Below are positions 10,511 to 21,590 of a stretch of 64,000 nt of DNA, piece after piece. The translations under genes were made by a program, and so were the position numbers. The notes beneath the pieces are model-generated. The model saw nothing but the letters and a program-made list of their open reading frames with translations, was not told where the DNA came from and searched no databases. The DNA lies in contig JBAOKB010000071.1 in the NCBI GenBank assembly GCA_037044905.1, positions 620,001-684,000 on the forward strand. Reading direction: 5' to 3'. Each line of letters opens with the position of its first letter. The stretch's first letter is position 1. This DNA is from Hortaea werneckii. Its lineage: Eukaryota > Ascomycota > Dothideomycetes > Mycosphaerellales > Teratosphaeriaceae.

Positions 10511-11452
10511 CTATGATGGCCTTGCATCCGCCACGATCTTCCTAATTTCATCCGCAACGAGGTCCGGCCCTTGCAGCTGGACGTGATGGCCGCTTTTCTT
10601 CGCTTCCACCCACCTCGCATTCCGGCTCAGTTTCATCTGCTCTCTCTGCAAAGGCTCCGCTACTCTCTCGAACCTCTCCGCCCAGACTCGGACCTCACGT
10701 CTTTGCTCTGGCGTACCGATCTGTCCCTCTTCTGCTGCTCTGATGACAGCCCACATGCCCTGCGGAGCATCCCCTAGAATGACCGCCAAAGGCACATTCC
10801 CTAGAATCGCTTCTTCAAGCTGTTTCTTCTTCGCTAAACCTTTAGCGCTTGAAAGCATAAGCGCAATACCAGCTTCTTCAGTCCCGAACTCCTCGCAGGC
10901 TTTCTCATCCTGCTTCACCGCCTCTAATTCCTGCTCTGTCAAGCAAGCTTTCAGCCCGGACACCTCGCCGAAATCCAATCCCCGCATGATGGCTCCAAAG
11001 GACTCCAACGGCAAATCTGAGGCTTCCCACGAATGCTCCGTATTAGTGTCTACGAGCACCATGCCCACTACCCCTTCCGGACCTACGGAGTGCAAGGCAA
11101 GGAATTCCCTGGCGACTATGCCGCCGTACGAATGCGCGACTAGTATGTACGGCGGACGAACGGCAATGGTTTGAAGGAGTGCTTCAAGCTCCTGGCAATG
11201 TTCTCCGCGCTTCGCGGCGTGTGGAAGGTGGAAGCTCTGACCTGTCCCGGCTTGGTCGAAACGCATCGAGCGAGTGTTGGGTGCGAGGAGGTTCGCCACT
11301 CGGGCCCAGCTGTAGCCGCCTTCGAAGCCGCCGGAGATGAAGACGATTACTGGTTGGTTTTGATGGCGAGGTGGGCCTTGCACGGTTGTGTTTAGGCGGG
11401 TGGTATTGTCGGAGATGGTCACAAGACTGTTATGGAAGGGGAGATGTTCCAT
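10511..11452 (-). CDS. alpha/beta hydrolase
   Basis: Single-exon protein of 313 residues with ATG at 11452. Features in order: an oxyanion strand VIVFISGGFEGGYSW, a strand with MRFDQAGTGQS, the nucleophile elbow VAHSYGGIVAREF (Ser in AHSYGG), VLVDTNTEHSW, and a late SGHHVQL segment that should supply the catalytic His. No signal peptide is seen, so it is probably cytosolic. The fold is certain, but the substrate cannot be inferred; epoxide hydrolase- or esterase-like activity is possible. The gene is open throughout. Confidence 0.88.
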   Translation of the reverse strand: MEHLPFHNSLVTISDNTTRLNTTVQGPPRHQNQPVIVFISGGFEGGYSWARVANLLAPNTRSMRFDQAGTGQSFHLPHAAKRGEHCQELEALLQTIAVRPPYILVAHSYGGIVAREFLALHSVGPEGVVGMVLVDTNTEHSWEASDLPLESFGAIMRGLDFGEVSGLKACLTEQELEAVKQDEKACEEFGTEEAGIALMLSSAKGLAKKKQLEEAILGNVPLAVILGDAPQGMWAVIRAAEEGQIGTPEQRREVRVWAERFERVAEPLQREQMKLSRNARWVEAKKSGHHVQLQGPDLVADEIRKIVADARPS

Positions 11453-12376
11453 GGATCAGCTTCGACATGGGAATCACTTGCTAGCTCTTTCATGCTGGGA
11501 TAGACAAGGGGCAGAGACGGTACGGAGCGTGGAAGAAGGAAAGGAGGGGTGTGTAAGGAAGAGGGAATTTATATAGCTTATTCCGGAAAAGGTGTCACGG
11601 ATAATCGGCCTCTAGTGGAGTTGCGCAAGCGAGATAGGAGGTAGCACGGAGGAGCCGTTGACCAGGTTGCAAGGATATCTCACTGGAACATTAGAATATT
11701 GTATGTCATCTTGCGACAGAAATGGGGAAGTAACAAGCTGTTAATGCATCTTTCAACGCAATAAGGTCCGCAGTGAGTGCGACTTGTCAACTTGAAATGG
11801 GGTCGGATTTTTTTGACCAACTAGCAGGCCATTTTTTCCGAGTACTAATTGCTCGATAATGCTTCTTTGCAAGGGGTATAGATTGTATAGCTGAAAACCT
11901 GACGCGATGCTAGGCAGTCCGCTTGGTTGTCACCCACGGATCTGCAGTCCAAACTCGACATAGCAACACCGCTCTATAACCATGGTCTCCGTTAGCTTTC
12001 TTGCTCCCTACGGTATATATTACCTTCGGTTAGTAATACCCTCTTTGTAGCAATGAGATGTAACTACTTTTCACGATTCTTATAGAAAGTCCAGGTTGTA
12101 GTGATAGTATACGTGAATGTTGAGTGATCTCATAATTCTAGATCCATAGTGGAAATGGGTGAGAAGTGGGTTTCCACGGCGAAGAGGGGAGCAGTTGCGA
12201 GATGAGAGGGCGGTGCGGGAGGTCCCGTGTTTCGGCGGCTTTAATCCCGCGGTTAGCCGAGAGGCCAGGGAAGTGCACCTGCATGCGTGACAGGACAAAC
12301 ATATGAGGGGCCTCGGAGTCACTTTGGAAATAACAACAACAACTCACAAACAACCCGTGCCAACCGTACTGCAGCC
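11453..12376. other. intergenic, divergent promoter region
   Basis: About 920 bp between two divergently transcribed genes. The reading frame of the FMP32-like gene is open upstream of its likely ATG to 12287, but only with a GTG at the head, and that stretch is Asn/Gln-rich and unlike a presequence. No separate gene is seen. Confidence 0.4.
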
Positions 12377-13747
12377 ATGGCTGCTCCACGCCTCCCTTTC
12401 CTATGGCCAGTGCTGTTCAAATCCAGCGAAGCAAGCACGCCAGCAGGAAGAAGCGCTCGTGCGGCGTTCCGCAGGAGGACACTCTATTCAACCAGCCAGC
12501 GGAGACAACACGAGCAGATCCCACAACGCTATGGCCCCGCCAACGAGCCACCACCTCATCTAGGAGGTGGGAAAAGTGTAGGCCCATCAACCAAATCGAC
12601 CAAACAAGAGCAGACCAAATTGCCGAGGATTGGCCAGGAGCTGCAGCGGGATGGCGAGGAGGCACAGGATGCGAAGGAGGAGGAAGGCGAGCCCAACTCA
12701 TCTGTGCAGAAGCAAAGCGAGCCCACCACAGTCGACGGTAGCTTTGCCAGGCCTATGAAGACAGATCCAGCGCCGAATCAAACAGAGCCAGCGCCTGAGA
12801 AAGAGTCTGCCGAGACAACAGAGCACGTGGAGGAAAAGAACGTGGAAGGCGTGCTCGACAGCGTACCGGATCCCGCACAGTATCAAGAAGAGCAGGAGGA
12901 GGCGAAGGAAGCCTCGCCCACTCTTGACGGCAGGAAGCCACTAGAGGAGGACATACCGAACATGTCAGAAGACGAACACATGCCGCCCATTCGAGCCCCG
13001 CACATTGAACCCCCACGCCACGTCCACCACTTCGACACCTACGGCCTCGTCAACCGCCTCGTCGACTCCGGCTGGGACAATGCCCAAGCCATCACCATCA
13101 TGAAGTCCGTCCGGCTCATGATGGCCGACAACATGGACCTGGCGCGGGAAGCGCTCGTAAGCAAAAGCATGGTGGAGAACGAGACCTACCTGTTCCGCGC
13201 CGCCTGCGCCGAGCTGCGCACCGAAGTGACGACGCGCCGCAAAGCCGAGCAGGAGAAGATGCGCACGGAACGCACACATCTACAGCACGAAGTCGACATC
13301 CTGGGTCAGCGGCTAGGACAGGAAAGCGGCGCGATGAAGGACGAGCTGAAGGGCATGTTCGACGACCGCAAGATGGCTGTCCGCAACGAGCAGCGCGAAA
13401 TGGAAAGTAAGGTCCAGCAGCTCAACTACAAAATCACCGTCGATCTGCAGGCGGACTCGCGGTCCGAGATTGAAGGCTTGAGGTGGGTGATGACGCGGCG
13501 GGTCATTATCGCTTTGGGCGTCGTCGTCGTCATGGTGATTGGGAGTCTGCGGTTGGCGTCGACGCAGGTGGCGAAGGAGCAGGAGGAGGAGAAGAAGCGG
13601 AAGGCGGCTTTGAAGGCGAAGGCGAAGGATTCCGAGGAGAGGCGGAACGAGTTTATTGGGGGTGGCTTGCCGTCTGAGAAGGGGATTGATGGGGGCCAGA
13701 TTTTGATCAAGGATGGTGATAATCCGTCTTTTGTCTCTTTGGGTTGA
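12377..13747 (+). CDS. FMP32: mitochondrial coiled-coil protein, DUF1640 (FMP32/MCUR1-like)
   Basis: I place the start at the ATG at 12377 (GCAGCCATGGC), because it opens an arginine-rich, acid-poor mitochondrial presequence (MAAPRLPFLWPVLFKS ... RAAFRRRTLYS). A long acidic disordered region follows. Then comes the DUF1640 core: HHFDTYGLVNRLVDSGWDN, QAITIMKSVRLMM, a long charged coiled coil and a C-terminal membrane segment (VIIALGVVVVMVIGSLRLA). The family sits in the inner mitochondrial membrane and is linked to cytochrome oxidase assembly in yeast and to calcium-uniporter regulation in animals. The disordered insert makes it longer than the yeast protein. The frame is intact. Confidence 0.88.
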   Translation: MAAPRLPFLWPVLFKSSEASTPAGRSARAAFRRRTLYSTSQRRQHEQIPQRYGPANEPPPHLGGGKSVGPSTKSTKQEQTKLPRIGQELQRDGEEAQDAKEEEGEPNSSVQKQSEPTTVDGSFARPMKTDPAPNQTEPAPEKESAETTEHVEEKNVEGVLDSVPDPAQYQEEQEEAKEASPTLDGRKPLEEDIPNMSEDEHMPPIRAPHIEPPRHVHHFDTYGLVNRLVDSGWDNAQAITIMKSVRLMMADNMDLAREALVSKSMVENETYLFRAACAELRTEVTTRRKAEQEKMRTERTHLQHEVDILGQRLGQESGAMKDELKGMFDDRKMAVRNEQREMESKVQQLNYKITVDLQADSRSEIEGLRWVMTRRVIIALGVVVVMVIGSLRLASTQVAKEQEEEKKRKAALKAKAKDSEERRNEFIGGGLPSEKGIDGGQILIKDGDNPSFVSLG

Positions 13748-14626
13748 GAGGGGTTTTCTTTGTGGCACTGCCGGGAAGTGGAGACTTGCATGGCACATGC
13801 ACAGTGTGGACCGATCTTTAGAGATAGACCATGATACCCAAGAATGATTACTTCACGCTTCACGACTGCTGGGGAGAACGGAAGTAGACTCGACTACTTG
13901 GTGTGAGGTAAAGTGATACATACTTGCTATCAACGCTTGGAGTTGGGCGTAACGATGTCTCTGATGATTGAACGCTTGTTCCATTGGGCGGCCTTAATTG
14001 CCTCATCTCGTTGCGCTAGCCATGTGTGATGTAACACAATCAAACCTCAGTACCGCACTGCATTCGTCCAATTGACAATTTCTGCTCAGCTTCGGGATTT
14101 CAAGCGCAGTCGCTCTCTCCTCATCACCAGTGTAGGCAGTCTGGTACACAGAAGGGTCTGCGGCAGTTTACCTCCGCCAACATTTGATTTGCGCTCCACT
14201 TTTGCGCAAGGAGCGTGGCGAACGTCATCCGTCGCATCACATAGTCTGAGGAAGCCTGCTCGCTGCCTGGGATCATTCAAGGGATGAATAGTAAATTCTT
14301 TGTGCAGAAGTTTTCAGCAGTGCTCTGGCATGGAAGTTTCTTGATAGAAATTGGGTCTTTCGTATCCCAGGTGGCTAAAGGCGTTGAGCTTGTAATGCCT
14401 GTGACTTCTTGATTGGTAGTAAAATCGTCCTTCACCATCTTGTCATCTTCGCAGTGCCGTTCCCAATGTCGCTGTTCTGGGTAGACTTGCTATAGCACCT
14501 TGTGTTATCCTCACACCAGATTCGCTGCTTGGCGTAAGCCACTAAGGTCTGGCTTCACACGCGGCGGGACTTTCCAGAGGATCCTTGCCGAATGAGCGAG
14601 TCTTGATGGACACCCACGACAGCTCT
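13748..14626. other. convergent intergenic region
   Basis: About 880 bp between converging genes. No convincing coding frame is seen. Confidence 0.4.
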
Positions 14627-15073
14627 TCATCCAGGAGCCAGCCTCGCTCGGACTGCGTTCCTCAGCTGCTGCACGGTCTCCTCACCCAATGACGGTGCAA
14701 TGCCCTGCCTAGCCAGATCTTGATAGTTCGCCACCGTAAAGCGCATGATGTCAATGGGCTTCAAGTTCCTCATCACATGTAACATGATCTCGGGTGGGAG
14801 GTTAAGCAATGGAAAGAGTGCCGGGATCTGGGTTTGGGTTGTGATGTAGACGACCCGCGGGCGGGAGAGCGCTGGTGCTAGGCCATATGAATGAAGCAAC
14901 GGATAGTTGGCGAAGGCGAAATTGATGAAAGATTCAGGTGGAAGCAGATCGACGATGTCGAGGATCAGTTCGGAAGGGAGGCTGTAAAATGGGTGCTGTG
15001 GGGTAGCTCGCTGTTGCTGGTCTGCTCCCGGCTGATCGGAAAGGATGTCTCCATCGTGTTGACCGAGGTCCAT
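14627..15073 (-). CDS. small protein with two F-box-like motifs
   Basis: ATG at 15073 (MDLGQHDGD) starts a protein of about 148 residues; the frame is open further upstream but there overlaps the next gene antisense-style in another frame. The body holds two similar units: FYSLPSELILDIVDLLPPES followed by FINFAFANYPLL, and LLNLPPEIMLHVMRNLKPID followed by IMRFTVANYQDL. Each resembles an F-box core (LPxElLxxIlxxLppxd...). This suggests a tandem duplication of one helical motif with little else in the protein. A role in SCF ubiquitin ligases is possible but unproven. Only 40 bp separate it from the stop of the upstream membrane-protein gene on the same strand. Confidence 0.6.
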   Translation of the reverse strand: MDLGQHDGDILSDQPGADQQQRATPQHPFYSLPSELILDIVDLLPPESFINFAFANYPLLHSYGLAPALSRPRVVYITTQTQIPALFPLLNLPPEIMLHVMRNLKPIDIMRFTVANYQDLARQGIAPSLGEETVQQLRNAVRARLAPG

Positions 15074-15113
15074 ACTTTCGAAATTGTCAAGATGAGTTAT
15101 GCTGTAGACGTGA

Positions 15114-15812
15114 TTATTCTGAGTGCTCTTTGCGTCCAGGAAAGAGCACCTTCCAGATTGTCCCCGAAAGCCACCACGCGCCACCGGCAAGCAACACGAT
15201 GTAACCAGCAGTCAAAGTCAATGATTGAGGGAAAATGTTGCCACGGTATGGATCGAGGATGATATCCACGTCAACAGGGGGTGGATGCCGCATCAACGTC
15301 TTATTAGTTGAAAAGTAATCAGCCGCCGCCTGTACGCGAAGGAAGAGGACGCTCGCTCTGTCATTCGAATGCACACGTCCAATTTCCGCGACGTCTGGAC
15401 GGAAATGATGGTTTTCTGAGAATGTTGCTAAGCTCTGGATAAGCTCAGGACTATCAAATACCTGCTGGACCCCAAACGTGTCGATTGTGAAAGCTGTTGG
15501 CTGAGTAGCTGCCCAACAGACGCGCACTTCGTACCGTTGTCCCTCGGTCAAATGGTCAAGCAGGAACCATGAGTCAAGGCCGTTCGGCTGGTCAGTATTA
15601 GGGAACGTGACCTGCAACCCCGTCCGCAGTGAAAGATTGTCAAGATGAAGTGAAGTCAGGCGCAGATCCTCCAGAGTGGGTCCAGCATTGGGGAAGGCTA
15701 CCGCCGGGGGTGCAAGGAAGATGACCTTCTCTGTGTTGGCGCTTGCGGTGATTGCACACAGAAGCAAGGCAAGCCAAAGCCACATGTTGATGATGGATGT
15801 GGGAACATGCAT
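15114..15812 (-). CDS. type I membrane protein of unknown function (ER/secretory)
   Basis: Single exon, 232 residues, ATG at 15812. An N-terminal signal peptide (MWLWLALLLCAITASA) is followed by a lumenal domain with NTEKVIFLAPP, WFLLDHLTEGQRYEVRVCWA and VDVDIILDPYRGNIFPQSL. A single C-terminal membrane helix (LTAGYIVLLAGGAWWLSGTIW) and a short basic tail (KVLFPGRKEHSE) follow. The lumenal part looks like a beta-sandwich, and the pattern seems conserved among fungi, but I cannot name the family. It is divergent from alpha-tubulin across a 440-bp promoter region. Confidence 0.75.
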   Translation of the reverse strand: MHVPTSIINMWLWLALLLCAITASANTEKVIFLAPPAVAFPNAGPTLEDLRLTSLHLDNLSLRTGLQVTFPNTDQPNGLDSWFLLDHLTEGQRYEVRVCWAATQPTAFTIDTFGVQQVFDSPELIQSLATFSENHHFRPDVAEIGRVHSNDRASVLFLRVQAAADYFSTNKTLMRHPPPVDVDIILDPYRGNIFPQSLTLTAGYIVLLAGGAWWLSGTIWKVLFPGRKEHSE

Positions 15813-16252
15813 ACGGTTGGCTGAGAAGCAAATGCACTGGATGGGCTGGTCGTGGAGTGATTTACCAGTGCATCTCCGAGGCTTCTATGCTGTGCTGCAC
15901 AAGACCGTACTTTGCTCCATCCGCGACACCTCCATAACGTTGGCCATGCCACCCAATATCATGTCGGACAGGTCAAACCAACAGAACGGCACAAGAAGCC
16001 TGAGGCGTGAGGTCGTGCTGTCGACACAGCGCCCGCTGATTGGCCGGGCAGCCTCGCGCTAAACCGCCAAGACTTCGGGGTCCCTTGGAAGGTCCCGCGC
16101 GGTTTTGTTGTGCCTTCTCCACGACGCTGCATCCAACAACACGCGCGCCTGCTGGTTCTCCTCACCGCAGCTCCATCGACCGACACGACATCTTCATCCC
16201 TCCCGACAAGACTCACGATAACATCTCCCGACGCACACAAACATCCGCCAAA
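15813..16252. promoter_or_regulatory. divergent promoter region upstream of alpha-tubulin
   Basis: 440 bp between the minus-strand membrane-protein gene and alpha-tubulin. The last 90 bases before the tubulin ATG are pyrimidine-rich and end in CCGCCAAAATG, typical of a strongly expressed fungal gene. I see no canonical TATA box. Confidence 0.4.
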
Positions 16253-17879
16253 ATGCGTGAGGTCATCTCTCTCAACGGTATGTTCAAGCCTCTGTTTACT
16301 CCTGAGAGCTGCCCCACGCGCTTGACCGCTTTCTCGAGGAAACACTTGACCAATCGAGCCAATTGCTGACTTCCACGCGTGCAGTCGGCCAGGCGGGTTG
16401 CCAGATCGCGAACAGCTGCTGGGAGGTTAGTACGCCCTGATAAAGAGCAAGACATCTTGGGAATATGCGACCGAAGGCGGAGGATCGGAATTCGGCTGCC
16501 TAAGCGAACATACAAACTGACGCTGGGAACAGCTCTACTGCCTCGAGCACGGTATCCAGCCTGATGGCTTCCTCAGCGAGGACCGTAAGGGCGTTGAAGA
16601 CGACCAGGGCTTCTCGACTTTCTTCTCTGAGACCGGTATGTAAAGAGAATGATCGGATGGTGAGCCCTCGCACGGATCAACTGACACCACGCCAGGCCAG
16701 GGCAAGTACGTCCCACGTACCATCTACTGCGATCTCGAGCCGAACGTCGTCGACGAGGTCCGCACTGGCACCTACCGCAGCCTTTTCCACCCGGAGCAGA
16801 TGATCACGGGCAAGGAGGATGCCTCGAACAACTACGCCCGTGGCCACTACACGGTCGGTAAGGAGCTGATCGACCAGGTCCTCGACAAGGTCAGGCACGT
16901 AGCAGACAACTGCTCTGGTCTTCAGGGTTTCCTCGTCTTCCACTCCTTCGGTGGTGGTACTGGCTCTGGTTTCGGCGCCCTGCTGATGGAGCGTCTGTCG
17001 GTGGACTACGGCAAGAAGTGCAAGCTGGAGTTCTGTGTCTACCCAGCTCCTCAGGTGGCCACCTCCGTTGTCGAGCCCTACAACTCAATCCTCACCACTC
17101 ACACCACCCTTGAGCACTCCGACTGCTCTTTCATGGTCGACAATGAGGCCATCTACGACATTTGCAGACGCAACCTCGGTATCGAGCGTCCCAACTACGA
17201 GAACCTGAACCGCCTGATCGCCCAGGTTGTCTCCTCTATCACCGCCTCGCTCCGCTTTGACGGCTCCCTCAACGTCGACTTGAACGAGTTCCAGACCAAC
17301 CTGGTCCCGTACCCGCGTATTCACTTCCCGCTGGTCGCCTACGCCCCGATCGTCTCAGCTGCCAAGGCTGCTCACGAGTCGAACAGCGTCCAGGAGATCT
17401 CCATGGCCTGCTTCGAGCCCAACAACCAGATGGTCAAGTGTGACCCGCGCAACGGCAAGTACATGGCCACTTGCTTGCTCTACCGCGGTGATGTCGTGCC
17501 CAAGGACACCCACGCTGCGGTCGCCACCCTCAAGACCAAGCGTACCATCCAGTTCGTTGACTGGTGCCCGACTGGCTTCAAGCTGGGCATCTGCTACCAG
17601 CCACCGCAGATGGTGCCGAACGGCGATCTCGCCAAGGTCAACCGTGCGGTCTGCATGCTGTCGAACACGACTGCCATTGCCGAGGCCTGGTCTGCTCTGT
17701 CCCACAAGTTCGACCTTATGTACAGCAAGCGTGCCTTCGTCCACTGGTACGTTGGTGAGGGTATGGAGGAGGGCGAGTTCTCTGAGGCCCGTGAGGATCT
17801 GGCTGCTCTGGAGCGTGACTACGAGGAGGTTGCTGCTGACTCTGCTGAGGGCGACGAGGGTGTCGAGGCTGAGTACTAG
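16253..17879 (+). CDS. TUB1: alpha-tubulin
   Basis: Exons 16253-16277, 16385-16425, 16533-16635 and 16696-17879 join to an uninterrupted 450-residue protein. It starts MREVISLNVGQAGCQIANSC, contains the tubulin GTP signature GGGTGSG and WCPTGFKLGICYQPP, and ends in an acidic tail with a terminal EAEY tyrosine. MREVISLN, the MVKCDPRNGKYMA segment and the GEFSEAREDLAALERDYEEV end identify alpha rather than beta tubulin. It forms the microtubule alpha/beta heterodimer. Three short introns crowd the first 450 bases. Codons are strongly biased to C/G in the third position, as expected for high expression. No frame breaks. Confidence 0.97.
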
Positions 17880-18537
17880 ACTCGGTCAAGCTGCCAAAGT
17901 TTGTTTGAGAGCGATGTCAGCGAAAGGTGATTAGTATTGGCGCGCTTGGGCGCCAGAACATGTCTTTCGGCTGGGCTATGTGCTAGACAGGGGCATATGC
18001 TTTCCAGACTCTCGATGGGTGCAGGCTACTGCAGGATGTCCATGCTTTTCCTTTTCCGTTGATTGTAACCGAAGCGTTTTAACTACAACATGCTATGACT
18101 TCAAAGATACTTCTTTCCCACACTTCGCGCATACAGGTGCTAGCCCGCCTTGACACATGTCTTGTGTAACAGTTCACGTTGTTTGTTGAAGTCGAGAGGA
18201 CAACCGTGCGCTACGCAAGTACGCCATAGGCGCAAGCGCAAGCTCTTTTAGCACAGCCACATCATCCACACCAACACGCGCTACGGGGGGCGCGGTACAT
18301 GGTATTCGCAGACCGCTGACCCGTGAACGTCACGGAGAGGCAAGCCCGTTTCCGATAATGTATGTCTTGGGGAAGCTGTACTTTTGCGTGTGCACCTTAG
18401 TCTTCTTCAAACAGCCAAAATATACCGCCCGCCGTGAAGACTTTCCATCCTCTCTTATCTACACCAAGCACATCCTGAGACACAACCACATACCTTGTAC
18501 CCTGACCCAAAACGATTGCACGACAACGCCCGCCGGC
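17880..18537. other. intergenic
   Basis: About 660 bp of 3' tubulin flank and 5' flank of the WW-domain gene. No coding frame recognised. Confidence 0.4.
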
Positions 18538-20055
18538 ATGGGTGAGCCTACAACTCCAGATGCAGGCCCGGATACTGCACCGCCGCCCTTGCCTCCTGGA
18601 TGGTGCGTCGCTCTTGCCTACTGACCTGAAAGAGCTTGGCACTGACGTAGGTTCATGCGAAGGATCGCGCAATGGGATGCAAAGTACGTGCTATTCCGAA
18701 CCCATGGCCTTAAGACCGTTGTAGCGGTTGCTTTGTGGCAGTATACGGATTCCTTGAACGCAGCTGACACTCGATCGCGGTGAAGATCTCGCAAATATTA
18801 CTTGTTCAGATAAGCACGGGAGAGTCGACCTGGGAAGTACCGACCATGGCCGCACCCCAAGTCCCTACACCGAGCGGGACGCCTGCCAAGGGAATCCTTA
18901 TCCGCCGCCGGGAGAGGAGAGCTCAAGAGGTATGGGCGGTGGAGGCAGCGAGAGGGGTCTTGGAGTAAGTTCAGACCTATCCCAGAAAGATGAGACGCCT
19001 ACGGTACAAGAGAAAAGACCTTGCATAAAGAGTGCTAGCAGTATTGGGACATGATCGGACAATAAGGAAGCTTCAACAAGAACGGCACCAGCGAGCGTGG
19101 CCCGGCTGCATTGGAGCTCGCAGAGTGTTCGAGTGTCGGCTCGCACCCACTTGGGGGTAACCACGTGCTCGAAACGGAAGGGACGCTGACGACGTCTACA
19201 GGGCGATCTGGCAATGCCTTCCTGCACAGCGGCAAGTCATCAGGCCACAGCTCTTCTCCGCTCGGCAACATTGCCTCACAATTCTTCGGCACGAATGGAC
19301 ACGGTCCTCAGCAGTCTAGCGGTGGTCACGGCAGTTCTGGACTGGGAGGTCTTGCCTCTTCTTTCCTCGGTGGAGGCAGCAGTAGCTCGCATGGCGGACA
19401 ACAACATGGTCAGCAGTACGGCAGTGGTAGTCACGGAAGCAGCGGACACAGTAGTAGTGGTCTGGGCCAGCTGGGGTCTATGGCAAGCAGCTTCTTAGGT
19501 GGTCACGGCAAACCTTCGCATGGCAGCGGCTCCAATCCGTATGGCTACTCAAGCAATGGAAGCTCTGGAGGGACGTACAATGGAACAGCACCAGCAGCGT
19601 CGTACCAGCAGCACCATTCTCAGACCTCTACGCCAGTGGGAGGAGGATATGGTGGCAGCCATGGCCATGGAGGCTACCAGGCGCCGTCATCTGGAGGATA
19701 CGGAGCGCATCCACAGCAACAGAGCTACGGCCAGTCGCAGGGGTACGGTCAAGCGCCGACACCTCATTCTGGCGCGCCCAGCAGCACCTATGGCGCATCT
19801 GCCCACCACGCCCCTCCACACGGTGGATATGGAGGTCATGAGCAGCAAGGCTATGGTAGCCATGCTTATCCGTCTCAACAATCCTACGGTGGTAGCGGAT
19901 ACGGCCACCATCCGCCAACTACATCCCACGGTTCCTATGGCGCGCCTCAGCAGCAATATCAAGCGTATTCTGGCGGCCAACCTCACGGCGGATATGGCGG
20001 TGGGTACGGTGGAGCGCAATATGGCGCTCCTCCACCCAACCCAGGCTGGCAATAG
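18538..20055 (+). CDS. WW-domain protein with Gly/Ser/Tyr/Gln-rich low-complexity tail
   Basis: ATG at 18538. Introns 18603-18662 and 18684-18785 join LPPGW to IAQWDAK and then SRKYYL, forming a WW domain (proline-ligand binding) that ends ISTGESTWEVPT; the two Trp are 22 residues apart as expected. The domain is broken at about 18804, where TTGTT needs one more G. A second break near 18890 (AAGGGAAT) again fits one lost G and leads to NPYPPPGEESSRGMGGGGS. A further intron probably starts at the GTAAGT at 18966. From about 19240 the frame is an intact prion-like tail of GGYG, SYGQ and HGG repeats, with short conserved pieces such as GLGGLASSFLGG. Function unknown; probably a disordered scaffold. 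Confidence 0.75.
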
Positions 20056-20596
20056 TGAACGGCGTCACGAGCAGGTTTGCTCTTCTTCCAATGCATTTCT
20101 CAAACTTGTAGCTATGGCATAGCAGATAGCACTGCAACGAAAATGATGATCACTTGAAACAGGAGCGGTTGGTTTGTCGTTGCTGTCACCATAGTAGGTA
20201 ACAGAACGTGGTCTCATGTGTGCATCTCGTTTTCTCGACACCAGTGTATGGTAACTCTGCGATTGAATCCGTCACATGGATCAGCAGTAGACTGTTTGTT
20301 TTATCATGAGTGAGACCATCTGTCTCGCCTTCCAGTGGCGGTATACCCACGTGATTGACTCTCTTGGCGTGACGCTAGTGCCTGGGGGCGTCGCAGGCTG
20401 ATGCGACTCCCAAGTTGAGAGGTCACCTGTAGCACGCCTGTGACTACCTACGAGCACTCTGCTCACGTATTTAGATTTCGACAAACATTCAAATCGTCTC
20501 TGCTGGTCAGCAAATTCCAATAGTCCGACTTGGATAAGTGCCGCGACAGCAAGGGCCCACCGCCAGACAGCGCTACAGCTATCGCCGCTCGCAATC
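20056..20596. other. intergenic
   Basis: 3' flank of the WW-domain gene and promoter of YPT1. No gene seen. Confidence 0.4.
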
Positions 20597-21590
20597 ATGA
20601 ATCCAGAGTAGTGAGTCCGCTCGAGATTGCTGATTCACTTGGACTTGTGATCGGCCTCACTACATACTGGCGCTCTGACACTAACATACTCGACTTCAGA
20701 GTGCCTCCGCGTCCTCCTCCACCTCCTCCGCACCACACCGCCGCATGTCGTCCGAGAAGCCACGCTGCAGTGCACCGCCGAGATGTCGAAGCCAGCAAAA
20801 GGATCGCTAGCTTTGATGGAAACGCTGAACGTGAGCCCCAAAACACTAACACCTGAACCGCGCAGATACGACTACCTCTTCAAGCTCCTCCTCATCGGTG
20901 ACTCGGGCGTCGGAAAGTCTTGCTTGCTGCTGCGGTTCGCCGACGACACCTATACCGAGAGCTACATTTCGACCATTGGTGTGGACTTCAAAATCCGGAC
21001 GATCGAGCTCGATGGCAAGACAGTGAAGCTGCAAATTGTAAGACACCGGATACATACGCGTGAGATGCAAATGACGTAGGCTGATATAGGAGAACATAGT
21101 GGGACACTGCCGGCCAAGAAAGATTCAGGACGATTACCTCTTCCTACTACCGCGGTGCACACGGCATCTGCGTCGTCTACGATGTCACCGACATGGACAG
21201 CTTCAACAACGTGAAGCAGTGGTTGCAGGAGATTGACCGCTATGCGACAGAGGGTGTGAACAAGCTGCTTGTTGGCAACAAGAGCGACATGACGGATAAG
21301 AAGGTTGTTGAGTACCAGGTAGCAAAGGTTCGTGACCAGAGACCACAAAGGCAAAGACATGAATATGAGATAGAAGCTCACACTTTGGAAAACAGGAATT
21401 CGCAGACAGCCTCGGCATCCCGTTCCTCGAAACTTCGGCAAAGAACGCTAGCAACGTCGAGCAGGCCTTCCTGACGATGGCCCGCCAGATCAAGGAGCGC
21501 ATGGGTAACACGACCGTGAACAACAAGCCGACTGTACAGGTCGGACAAGGTCAAGGTGTGCAGTCCGGCAGCGCGGGTGGTTGCTGTTAA
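20597..21590 (+). CDS. YPT1: Rab GTPase Ypt1/Rab1
   Basis: Exons 20597-20607, 20866-21037, 21100-21327 and 21396-21590 join to 201 residues beginning [20 protein letters not shown]. All Rab motifs are intact: GDSGVGKS (P-loop), the Rab1 effector region YISTIGVDF, WDTAGQE, GNKSD, ETSAK, and a C-terminal GGCC for double geranylgeranylation. Ypt1 drives ER-to-Golgi vesicle tethering. The first intron is unusually long for this window (258 bp) and contains pyrimidine/CCT-rich sequence; its donor is GTAGTG and its branch CTAAC at 20846. It is intact, in contrast to the genes on both sides. GYP7 and BET1, which act in the same trafficking field, lie within 10 kb. Confidence 0.97.

Noticed and set aside
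16253..17879. Beta-tubulin, a common phylogenetic marker
   Set aside because: MREVISLN, the insert around DPRNGKYMATCLL and the C-terminal EAEY are alpha-tubulin features.
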